A stretch of DNA of 15,138 nucleotides, taken from assembly GCA_902493895.1 (NCBI GenBank), contig CABUQW010000041.1, forward strand, positions 1 to 15,138, written 5' to 3'. This DNA is from an uncultured Collinsella sp. GTDB taxonomy: Bacteria; Actinomycetota; Coriobacteriia; Coriobacteriales; Coriobacteriaceae. The notes beneath the pieces are model-generated. The model was given only the letters and a program-made list of their open reading frames with translations, was not told the origin of the DNA and did not search any database. Of this stretch, positions 6,588 to 13,215 are shown one piece after another; position 1 is the first letter of the stretch, and each line of letters opens with the position of its first letter. Made by a program: the position numbers and the translations under genes.

Positions 6588-7835
6588 ATGGAACAGAGAG
6601 TTGCAATCACCGGCATCGGTGCCGTGTCGCCGCTCGGCAACACCGCGCTTGCCACCTGGGCGGCCATGTGCGCCGGCACGTGCGGCATCGGCCCGATCAC
6701 GCACTTCGATACCGATGCGTTTGCCGTCAAGGTGGCAGCCGAGGTCAAGGGCTTTGACGGCAACGAGTACTTTGGCAAGCGTGACGCCAAGCATCTCGAC
6801 CCCTGCGTTCAGTTTGCGATGGCGGCTTCGGACGAAGCCATGCACGATGCGGGCTTTAATGTCGAAGGCGCCATCGATCGCGAGCGCCTGGGCGTCTACG
6901 TGGGTTCAGGCGTGGGTGGCATGACGACGCTCGTCGACAACGTGCATACGATTGCCGAACGTGGGCCCCGCCGTGCATCGCCCTATATGATCGCGATGAT
7001 GATCCCCAACATGGCATCGGGCAATATCGCAATCCGCCACAAGGCAAAGGGCCCGACCCTGCCCGTGGTGACCGCGTGCGCGACCTCGGCCCATGCGGTG
7101 GGCGAGGCGTTCCGCGCCATCAAGCACGGCTATGCCGACGCGATCCTCGCGGGCGGCGCCGAGGCCGCAATTATCCCCGATGCCGTTGCGGGCTTTACGT
7201 CCTGCCGCGCATTGACCACCAACCCCGATCCCGCGACGGCCTGCCGTCCGTTCGATGCAGACCGCGACGGCTTTGTGATGGGCGAGGGCGCCTGCGTGCT
7301 CGTGCTCGAGAGCATAGAACATGCGCAGGCGCGCGGTGCGCACATTTATGCCGAGGTCGTGGGCTACGGCAACACCGATGATGCCTATCACATCACGAGC
7401 CCTGATCCCGAGGCTGCCGGCATTGCCCGCGCGATATCGCTGGCGGTGACCGAGGGCGACGTCAAGCCTTCCGAGGGTCTCTACATCAATGCCCACGGCA
7501 CATCTACCAAGCTCAACGATTCGTCCGAGACGGCGGGCATTAAGCGTGCGCTCGGCGAGGACGCGGCGCGCGCCGCGCACGTCTCGTCGACTAAGTCGAT
7601 GACCGGCCACATGATCGGTGCCACGGGCGCCATCGAGGTCATGGCCTGCGCCATGGCGCTCGAGCAGGGCGTGGTGCCGCCGACCATTAACTACCACACG
7701 CCCGATCCCGCCTGCGATCTTGACTACACGCCCAATCGCGCGGTTCGCGCCGACCTTACCTGGGCGCTTTCGACCAACCTGGGCTTTGGCGGACACAACG
7801 CCGCCATCGCGCTGCGTAGATATACGAGGAGCTAG
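6588..7835 (+). CDS. fabF: Beta-ketoacyl-ACP synthase II
   Basis: FabF condenses acyl-ACP with malonyl-ACP in each elongation cycle. Counting from the chosen start, the 415-residue protein has the KAS I/II catalytic residues Cys164 (VTACATSAH), His303 (NAHGTST) and His341 (KSMTGHMIGATG), with Lys336 before the last. GDGFVMGEG-like DRDGFVMGEGA (225-235) and the final NLGFGGHNAAI are also typical. The ATG at 6588 is preferred since GAGGAG (6576-6581) then has a 6-base spacing and the protein begins MEQRVAITGIGAV like other FabFs; ATG 6585 and TTG 6570 are in frame but badly spaced. FabF and not FabB is the usual partner in fabK operons. A 3-base gap separates it from accB. Confidence 0.95.
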   Translation: MEQRVAITGIGAVSPLGNTALATWAAMCAGTCGIGPITHFDTDAFAVKVAAEVKGFDGNEYFGKRDAKHLDPCVQFAMAASDEAMHDAGFNVEGAIDRERLGVYVGSGVGGMTTLVDNVHTIAERGPRRASPYMIAMMIPNMASGNIAIRHKAKGPTLPVVTACATSAHAVGEAFRAIKHGYADAILAGGAEAAIIPDAVAGFTSCRALTTNPDPATACRPFDADRDGFVMGEGACVLVLESIEHAQARGAHIYAEVVGYGNTDDAYHITSPDPEAAGIARAISLAVTEGDVKPSEGLYINAHGTSTKLNDSSETAGIKRALGEDAARAAHVSSTKSMTGHMIGATGAIEVMACAMALEQGVVPPTINYHTPDPACDLDYTPNRAVRADLTWALSTNLGFGGHNAAIALRRYTRS

Positions 7836-7838
7836 AGC

Positions 7839-8312
7839 ATGGATTCCAAAAGACTTGCCGAGATAGCCGATGTTATGGAGGACCGCGGCCTCACGCGCGT
7901 GCGCGTTGAGGAGCCCGATGGCACCGCGGTCGAACTCGAGCGCGCGAGCGCCGCACAGCCGGTTGCCGTGCCCATGCCCATGCCGAGCGCTATGGCCGCT
8001 CCAGTTGCAGCTCCCACAGTCGCGCCTGCCGCACCGGAGCCCGCCGCGCAGACACCTGTTGCCGCACCGGAGCCCAAGGGCACCGAGGTGACCGCTCCCA
8101 TGGTCGGCGTTTTCTATGCTGCCCCAGCGCCGGGCGACGAGCCGTTTGTGCGCGTGGGCTCCAAGGTCAAGGCCGGCGAGACCCTCTGCATCATCGAGGC
8201 TATGAAGGTTCTCAACGAGGTGACAGCCGAGGCAGACGGCGAGGTGCTCGAGATCTGCGTGGCCGACGGCGCCCTCGTGGAGTTTGGCAGCTGCCTCATG
8301 AGAATCGGATAG
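7839..8312 (+). CDS. accB: Biotin carboxyl carrier protein of acetyl-CoA carboxylase
   Basis: AccB carries biotin between the biotin carboxylase (AccC) and the carboxyltransferase (AccDA). The 157-residue product has the usual layout: an N-terminal helical segment (1-35), a flexible Ala/Pro-rich linker (about 39-78, with repeated PMPM and AAP runs), and the biotinyl domain (about 82-157). The biotin acceptor is Lys123 in EAMKVLNEV, preceded by the expected Ala-Met. The thumb-like PGDEPFVRVG loop of acetyl-CoA carboxylase carriers is present. The start has GAGGAG (7826-7831), placed inside the end of fabF, 7 bases upstream. The fabF-accB gap is 3 bases. Substrate for the divergent birA product. 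Confidence 0.96.
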   Translation: MDSKRLAEIADVMEDRGLTRVRVEEPDGTAVELERASAAQPVAVPMPMPSAMAAPVAAPTVAPAAPEPAAQTPVAAPEPKGTEVTAPMVGVFYAAPAPGDEPFVRVGSKVKAGETLCIIEAMKVLNEVTAEADGEVLEICVADGALVEFGSCLMRIG

Positions 8313-8321
8313 GTGATATCC

Positions 8322-8744
8322 ATGAACAAAGAAGAGCTTAAGGAACTGTTGCCGCATCGCGAACCGATGCTTTTGCTCGACGAGGCCGAGCTGGTGGGCG
8401 ACGAGGCCCACGGCAAGATCACGATCACGGGCGACGAGTACTTTTTGCAGGGGCATTTTCCGGGAAACCCGGTGGTCCCCGGCGTGATTCAGTGCGAGAT
8501 GCTCGCCCAAAACTGCTGCGTGCTGCTGATGGGCGATGAGGAAGCGCGCGGCGCGACGCCGTTCTACACGAGTCTGGACAAGGTGCGCTTTAAGCGTCCG
8601 GTGCGCCCGGGCGACACGGTTGATCTGGTGTGCTCCATCACGCGTGCGCGCGGGCCGTTCCGCTTTGCGACGGGTACTGCGAGCGTCAACGGTGAGGTTT
8701 GCTGCCGCGCCGATATGTCTTTTGCACTCATGCACGAAAGTTAA
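8322..8744 (+). CDS. fabZ: 3-hydroxyacyl-ACP dehydratase
   Basis: FabZ removes water from 3-hydroxyacyl-ACP to give trans-2-enoyl-ACP, the FabK substrate. The 140-residue hotdog-fold protein has LLPHREPMLLLDE (9-21) and the catalytic pair His45 (QGHFPGNPVVPG) and Glu59 (IQCEMLAQ). That Glu marks FabZ, as FabA has Asp. Family length is about 140-150. The start is the least certain part: ATG 8322 has GGTGAT (8312-8317) close upstream, whereas an in-frame GTG at 8313 begins right after the accB stop and would add three residues. Location between accB and accC matches Firmicute fab clusters. Whether it also isomerises to make unsaturated chains cannot be told from sequence. Confidence 0.94.
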   Translation: MNKEELKELLPHREPMLLLDEAELVGDEAHGKITITGDEYFLQGHFPGNPVVPGVIQCEMLAQNCCVLLMGDEEARGATPFYTSLDKVRFKRPVRPGDTVDLVCSITRARGPFRFATGTASVNGEVCCRADMSFALMHES

Positions 8745-8754
8745 GGAAGGCTTC

Positions 8755-10098
8755 ATGTTCGACAAAGTGCTCATCGCCAACCGCGGCGAAGTCGCGGTCC
8801 GTGTTATCCGCGCGTGCCGCGATATGGGCATCAAGACCGTCGCCGTTTATTCCACGGCCGATGCGGACGCGCTACACGTGCAGCTTGCCGACGAGGCGTA
8901 TTGCATCGGCGGCCCGCGTCTTGCCGAGAGTTACCTCAACGACGATGCCGTGCTCACCTGTGCCGTAAAGTCGGGAGCTAAGGCAATTCATCCCGGCTAT
9001 GGCTTTTTTTCCGAGAAGGCGAGCTTCGTGCGCGACTGCGACAAGTATGGTCTGGCGTTTGTCGGCCCTTCGGCCGAGGTGATCGACAGCATGGGCGACA
9101 AGGACGCCGCACGTCGAACGGCTGCCGCGGCGGGCGTGCCCATCGTGCCGGGCTGCGATTTGCTCAAAAGTCCCGAGGAGGCAACGGCCGAGGCTGAGCG
9201 CATTGGCTGTCCCGTGCTCATCAAGGCGCGTGCGGGTGGAGGCGGCCGCGGCATTCGCAAGGTCGAGCGTGTGGAAGATGCGGCAAAGGCGTTCATCGAG
9301 GCGCGTGCCGAGGGCGAGGCCGTTTTTGGCGACGGCGAGTGCTACATGGAGAAGTTCGTCGCGCCGGCGCACCACGTTGAGGTGCAGATTATGGCCGATA
9401 AGCAGGGCCATGTGTTTTCGCTCGGCGAGCGCGAATGCTCGGTGCAGCGCCGCAACCAAAAGCTGATCGAGGAGAGCCCCGCGCCGTGCCTCGACGGACA
9501 CGACGGCATTCGTGCTCGCATGCACAAGGCAGCGCGTGACCTGGCTCGTGCCGTTGGCTACGAAGGAGCCGGTACCATCGAGTTCCTGTATTCGGACGAC
9601 GGCAATTTCTACTTTATGGAAATGAACACACGCTTGCAGGTAGAGCATCCGGTTACGGAGTTTGTGACCGATACCGACTTGGTCAAGTGGCAGCTGCGCG
9701 TGGCAGCCGGCCAGCCTCTGCCCTTTGAGCGGGAGGACATGCCGGTCCGCAACCACGCCATGGAGTGCCGCATCAATGCCGAAACGCCGGACTTTCTGCC
9801 GTCATGTGGAACGGTCACCGCGTTGCGTGTGCCGGGTGGTCCGCGCGTACGCTGGGATTCCGCCATGTTTACCGGTGCGAAAGTTCCGCCGTACTACGAC
9901 TCTATGCTCGGCAAGCTCATCGTGTGTGCGCCCACGCGTGACGGCGCCATTCGCAAGATGCGCTCGGCCCTGGGCGAGCTCGTGATTGAAGGCGTGAGCG
10001 AAAACAGCGAGCTTCAGCTCGACGTGCTGGCAAACGATGAGTTCTTGTCGGGCATGTACCACACCGATCTGATGGGGCATCTCTATGCTGATGAATAG
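8755..10098 (+). CDS. accC: Biotin carboxylase subunit of acetyl-CoA carboxylase
   Basis: AccC uses ATP and bicarbonate to carboxylate the biotin on AccB. The 447-residue product (E. coli 449) has the N-terminal domain start FDKVLIANRGEVAVR (2-16), the ATP-grasp lid with Lys157 in KARAGGGGRGIR, and the active-site block MEMNTRLQVEHPVTE, where Glu289, Asn291, Arg293 and Glu297 match the E. coli metal and catalytic residues shifted by one. The C-terminal AMECRINAE motif is also present. The ATG at 8755 is chosen because AAGGAAGG (8743-8750) precedes it and the N terminus is canonical; the frame is open upstream only because it overlaps fabZ. It overlaps accDA by 14 bases at its 3' end. Confidence 0.96.
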   Translation: MFDKVLIANRGEVAVRVIRACRDMGIKTVAVYSTADADALHVQLADEAYCIGGPRLAESYLNDDAVLTCAVKSGAKAIHPGYGFFSEKASFVRDCDKYGLAFVGPSAEVIDSMGDKDAARRTAAAAGVPIVPGCDLLKSPEEATAEAERIGCPVLIKARAGGGGRGIRKVERVEDAAKAFIEARAEGEAVFGDGECYMEKFVAPAHHVEVQIMADKQGHVFSLGERECSVQRRNQKLIEESPAPCLDGHDGIRARMHKAARDLARAVGYEGAGTIEFLYSDDGNFYFMEMNTRLQVEHPVTEFVTDTDLVKWQLRVAAGQPLPFEREDMPVRNHAMECRINAETPDFLPSCGTVTALRVPGGPRVRWDSAMFTGAKVPPYYDSMLGKLIVCAPTRDGAIRKMRSALGELVIEGVSENSELQLDVLANDEFLSGMYHTDLMGHLYADE

Positions 10099-11809
10099 AA
10101 AAGCGAAGACGGTCAACGTCCTCGAGGGGCCGATGACCGAGTCGTGCGCCGAGTTTCCCGCGCGCCACGTGTTTATCAAGTGCCCGGAGTGCCGCCGTGT
10201 GATCGATGAGGCGCGCCTGCACGACAACCTCGAGGTCTGCCCTCGTTGCGGCAAACACTTTCGCGTGAGCGGTCGCGCGCGCATGCACATGACGGTCGAC
10301 GAGGGCACGTTTGAGGAATGGGATGCCAATCTGGCGTCGGAGGATTTCCTCTTGTTTCCCGGCTATGCCGACAAGCTCAAGAGCGTGAGCGAGCGTTCGG
10401 GCGAGCGCGATGCCGTCGTGTGCGGTAGGGGCAAAATCTGCGGTTGCGATACGGCGCTCTTCTTTATGGACGCCAACTTTATGATGGGCTCGATGGGTTC
10501 CGTGGTGGGCGAAAAGATCTGTCGCACATTTGAGCGAGCGACCGAGCTGGGATTGCCAGTTGTCGGCTTTACCGTTTCGGGCGGCGCGCGCATGCAAGAG
10601 GGCGTGACATCGCTTATGCAGATGGCCAAGATCTCCGCGGCGGTTAGGCGCCACAGCGAGGCGGGCGGCCTGTATATCACGGTGCTCACCGACCCTACGA
10701 CCGGAGGCGTAACCGCGAGCTTTGCCATGGAGGGCGACATTATCCTAGCCGAGCCCGATGCCCTGACGGCATTTGCCGGCCCGCGCGTGATCGAGCAGAA
10801 CATGCACAAGCGCCTGCCCAAGGGATTCCAGCGCTCCGAGTTTTTGCTGGAGCACGGCTTTTGCGATGCCGTTGTTCCGCGTGGCGAGATTGCGCTTACG
10901 GTAGGCGAGCTGCTGGCGCTGCACGAAGGGCGCGCGCCCGGTCTGGGGGCACCGCATGAGATCGTGCATACGGGTCGCCGCGGCAAAAAGCTGGGACACT
11001 TGTTCAAGCGCTCGGCCGCACCAAAAACCGCGCTCGAGATTGTCAAGCAGACCCGCTCGGCAGATCGCGCCACGGCAGGCGAGATGATTTCGCTGGGCCT
11101 GGATGGATTTGTGGAGCTGCACGGCGACCGCTACTTTGGCGACGATGCTGCCGTGGTGGGCGGCATCGGCTGGAAAGACGGACGCCCCGTAACGGTCATC
11201 GCCATTGAGCGCGGCACCACGACCAAAGAGCGCATGCGTCGCAACTTTGGCATGGCACATCCCGAGGGCTACCGCAAAGCGCGTCGCCTGATGCGCCAGG
11301 CCGAAAAGTTTGGTCGACCGGTTCTATGCCTGGTCGATACTTCGGGCGCGTTTTGCGGCATCGGTGCCGAGGAACGCGGCCAGGGCGAGGCGATTGCCCA
11401 GAATCTCATGGAGATGAGCGGCCTTAAGACGCCGATTGTCTCGGTGGTGACAGGCGAGGGCGGCTCTGGTGGCGCGCTGGCGCTATCCGTGGCCGACCGC
11501 ATCCTGATGCTCTCGAGCTCGGCCTATTCGGTTGTGAGCCCCGAGGCCTGTGCGTCGATCCTGTGGAAGGATACCGAGCGCGCGGATGAGGCCGCCGAGG
11601 CGCTTAAGCTCACGGCCCCCGATCTGTTGGCGCTCGGCATCATCGACGGCATCGTTGACGATAGGGGCCTGTCGCATGAGGAGATTGCCGGTGCCGTCAT
11701 GTCCTCGGCATTTGATGCCTTCGATACGCTTGGGCAGCTCGACGACGCGACTCTCACAAACCTCCGCTACGAAAAGTACCGCGCAATCGGTCAGTACCGC
11801 ACGATGTGA
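10085..11809 (+). CDS. accDA: Fused acetyl-CoA carboxylase carboxyltransferase beta-alpha (AccD-AccA)
   Basis: This enzyme transfers the carboxyl group from biotin to acetyl-CoA, giving malonyl-CoA. One 574-residue frame holds both subunits that are separate in E. coli. Residues 1 to about 290 are AccD: a four-Cys zinc ribbon (Cys33, 36, 52, 55), GSMGSVVGEK (135-144), SGGARMQEG (165-173), DPTTGGVTASFA (203-214) and AGPRVIEQ. Residues from about 312 on are AccA: ALEIVKQTR at 316, GDRYFGDDAAVVGGI, TTKERMRRNFGMAHPEGYRKA, DTSGAFCGIGAEERGQGEAIA (from about 418) and TGEGGSGGALAL (456-467). The long helical N terminus of separate AccA proteins is mostly missing. The ATG at 10085 overlaps accC by 14 bases, with GGGG 7 bases upstream; ATG 10091 is possible. 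No frameshift or internal stop was seen, so it is a true fusion. Confidence 0.95.
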   Translation: MLMNRKAKTVNVLEGPMTESCAEFPARHVFIKCPECRRVIDEARLHDNLEVCPRCGKHFRVSGRARMHMTVDEGTFEEWDANLASEDFLLFPGYADKLKSVSERSGERDAVVCGRGKICGCDTALFFMDANFMMGSMGSVVGEKICRTFERATELGLPVVGFTVSGGARMQEGVTSLMQMAKISAAVRRHSEAGGLYITVLTDPTTGGVTASFAMEGDIILAEPDALTAFAGPRVIEQNMHKRLPKGFQRSEFLLEHGFCDAVVPRGEIALTVGELLALHEGRAPGLGAPHEIVHTGRRGKKLGHLFKRSAAPKTALEIVKQTRSADRATAGEMISLGLDGFVELHGDRYFGDDAAVVGGIGWKDGRPVTVIAIERGTTTKERMRRNFGMAHPEGYRKARRLMRQAEKFGRPVLCLVDTSGAFCGIGAEERGQGEAIAQNLMEMSGLKTPIVSVVTGEGGSGGALALSVADRILMLSSSAYSVVSPEACASILWKDTERADEAAEALKLTAPDLLALGIIDGIVDDRGLSHEEIAGAVMSSAFDAFDTLGQLDDATLTNLRYEKYRAIGQYRTM

Positions 11810-11832
11810 CAAAGGGACAGTCCGCATGTCAC
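11806..11832. repeat. Degenerate 27-bp palindrome at the accDA/EIIC junction
   Basis: GTGACAAAGGGAC - A - GTCCGCATGTCAC: the two 13-base arms pair at 10 positions, with a 3-base mismatch in the middle. It begins inside the last codons of accDA and overlaps its stop. A palindrome of related sequence is found just after the EIIC gene (13068-13098). It has no T-run after it. I read it as a decayed REP-like or mobile hairpin element; an operator for a dimeric regulator is the alternative. Confidence 0.5.
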
Positions 11833-11849
11833 TTTGGGAAAGGCGTTCC

Positions 11850-13064
11850 ATGTCACAAGTTTCTAACACCTCGTTTACAACGACGGTTTCATCAAACGCC
11901 ATGGCCGTGGTGGACTATCTGTCCAAAAGCATGATGTCGGCGCTGCCGTTTATTGTCTGCGCGGCGTTGTTCCGCACCGTCGCCGTCATTATGGGCGAAG
12001 GCATGCTGGGCCTGTGGTCGGCCGATTCCGAAATCTATCGCCTGTTCTACAGTTGGCTCTATAACGCCGGCTACTACTTTTTGCCCATCTATCTTGGTTG
12101 GGCGGCTGCCCGCCAGCTCGGTTGCTCGGAACAACTGGGCATGATGCTGGGCGGCGTATTGATTGCGCCCGATCTGCTTAAGCTCGTCGATGCCGCATCG
12201 GCGACGGGGGCATCGATGACTTCCGTGTATGGCCTGCTTCCCGCGCCGGTCAACGATTACACGACGACTGTTATTCCGATTCTCATCTCGGTGCCCGTGC
12301 TATGGCGAGTGGAGTGTTTCTTTCAGCGCGTTATCCCTAAGGCCGTGGCGTTTTCGTTCGTTCCGTTTGCAACCATGCTCGTCATGGTTCCGGTTTCGCT
12401 GTGTATCACGGCGCCGGCGGGCAGCTATCTGGGCATGCTGTTGGGCCAGCTTATGTTTATGCTTGGCAATTCCGGTGGCATCGTGTCGCTGCTCACGCTC
12501 ATGGGGCTTGCCGCGGGTTGGGAGTTTCTTAAGATCGCGGGCGTCAGCAACGTTGTCCTATCGCTCGCCTATGCGCAGTTTATGAGTGTGGGAACGGATT
12601 CGTGCATCCTGATCGCCGCGACGATGGCAACGTTTGCCGTTTGGGGCATGCCCTTTGGTGCGTCGCTTCGCGTTGCGGATAAGGACGAGAAGGCCCTCAT
12701 GCTGGGCTATTCGATCTCGGGCGTGCTTGGTGGCGTAAGTGAGCCGGCGCTGTACGGTTGCGGCTTTAAATATGGCAGGTGCCTGACGTGCATGGCCATT
12801 GGCGGCGCCGTCGGAGGCCTTGTTGCGGCCGTGGGCCACGTTACGGCCTATACCATCGGTATGACGAATGTCCTCATGGTCATTGGTTTTGCCACGGGCG
12901 GCATCTCGAACCTGCTATGGTGCTGTGCTGCCGGCGGTGTGGCATTTGCGGTGTCTGCGGCGCTGAGCTACTGCTTTGGCGTGGTGCCGGCGAAGGGGCA
13001 GGCGGCAGAAGACGGAGCCGATTCACCCGAAACCTCGAAGAGCGTGGCCGAAGTAAGCGCGTAA
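11850..13064 (+). CDS. Stand-alone PTS EIIC-type sugar permease domain (glucoside class)
   Basis: This is a membrane protein of about 404 residues, made largely of hydrophobic segments (for example SALPFIVCAALFRTVAVIM, VAFSFVPFATMLVMVPVSL, CLTCMAIGGAVGGLVAAVG). The motif GVSEPALYG around Glu298 matches the GITEPAIYG signature of EIIC domains from beta-glucoside-type phosphotransferase systems, as do SVYGLLPAP-like and VEGVxx-type surroundings; the family call is good, the sugar is unknown. No EIIB (Cys-containing) or EIIA (His-containing) domain is fused or adjacent, so if it transports it must borrow these from another system. The ATG at 11850 has GGGAAAGG 6 bases upstream; ATG 11826 is an alternative adding 8 residues but lies inside the palindrome. 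The last 25 residues are polar. It follows accDA by 40 bases with no clear terminator, so read-through from the FAS operon is possible. Confidence 0.8.
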   Translation: MSQVSNTSFTTTVSSNAMAVVDYLSKSMMSALPFIVCAALFRTVAVIMGEGMLGLWSADSEIYRLFYSWLYNAGYYFLPIYLGWAAARQLGCSEQLGMMLGGVLIAPDLLKLVDAASATGASMTSVYGLLPAPVNDYTTTVIPILISVPVLWRVECFFQRVIPKAVAFSFVPFATMLVMVPVSLCITAPAGSYLGMLLGQLMFMLGNSGGIVSLLTLMGLAAGWEFLKIAGVSNVVLSLAYAQFMSVGTDSCILIAATMATFAVWGMPFGASLRVADKDEKALMLGYSISGVLGGVSEPALYGCGFKYGRCLTCMAIGGAVGGLVAAVGHVTAYTIGMTNVLMVIGFATGGISNLLWCCAAGGVAFAVSAALSYCFGVVPAKGQAAEDGADSPETSKSVAEVSA

Positions 13065-13067
13065 ACC

Positions 13068-13098
13068 TGTGCGACACAAGGACGATTCCTTTGCCACA
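13068..13098. repeat. Degenerate palindrome after the EIIC gene
   Basis: An imperfect hairpin: TGTGCGACACAAGGA and TTCCTTTGCCACA pair at most positions around a short CGATT centre, with one bulge and two mismatches. Its outline (GTG-GACA-AAGGA then TCCTTT-G-CAC) resembles the 11806-11832 element, GTGACAAAGGGAC then GTCC...GTCAC. The two copies bracket the EIIC gene. It starts 4 bases after the stop codon and precedes the real terminator. Confidence 0.45.
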
Positions 13099-13102
13099 TT
13101 CC

Positions 13103-13136
13103 AAGGCCGTGGCCCGTGTGGGTTGCGGCCTTTTTT
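13103..13136 (+). terminator. Rho-independent terminator after the EIIC gene
   Basis: AAGGCCG (13103-13109) pairs with CGGCCTT (13126-13132); the stem extends inward through three G-T wobbles to CCC/GGG and a GTGT loop, 13 bp in all. A TTTTTT run (13131-13136) follows. It probably ends transcripts of the EIIC gene and possibly of the whole fab-acc operon. Confidence 0.9.
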
Positions 13137-13162
13137 GTATCTGGGGGATAAAGTGGCTACAC

Positions 13163-13190
13163 TACAATCCGTTTGAGCAATAGATATATA
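13163..13190 (+). promoter_or_regulatory. Probable promoter -10 region of the cation transporter gene
   Basis: After the terminator the sequence turns AT-rich. TACAAT (13163-13168) matches the -10 consensus at 5 of 6 positions, and a second AT-rich candidate TATATA lies at 13185-13190. Neither has a good -35 at the right distance, so which is used is unclear. The 79-base leader is too short for a large metal riboswitch, and I saw none. Confidence 0.35.
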
Positions 13191-13215
13191 GGTAGTACCG
13201 TGGGGGCGGATGTAG

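Noticed and set aside
8536..8754. Extended N terminus for accC
   Set aside because: Open frame only because it overlaps fabZ; the canonical AccC N terminus starts at 8755 with its own ribosome site.
6906..8834. Long open frame of 642 codons on the minus strand
   Set aside because: It lies opposite fabF, accB and fabZ, which have complete catalytic motifs. Long antisense frames are common in GC-rich genes with biased third positions; the translation is rich in His, Arg and Ala without any recognisable domain.
11550..11849. Extended N terminus for the EIIC gene
   Set aside because: The frame runs back through the end of accDA and gives an Arg/Ser-rich low-complexity translation unlike any membrane protein start.
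13137..13215. Manganese riboswitch (yybP-ykoY type) upstream of the CDF gene
   Set aside because: The leader is under 80 bases and shows no paired helices of that class; only promoter-like AT-rich sequence was seen.
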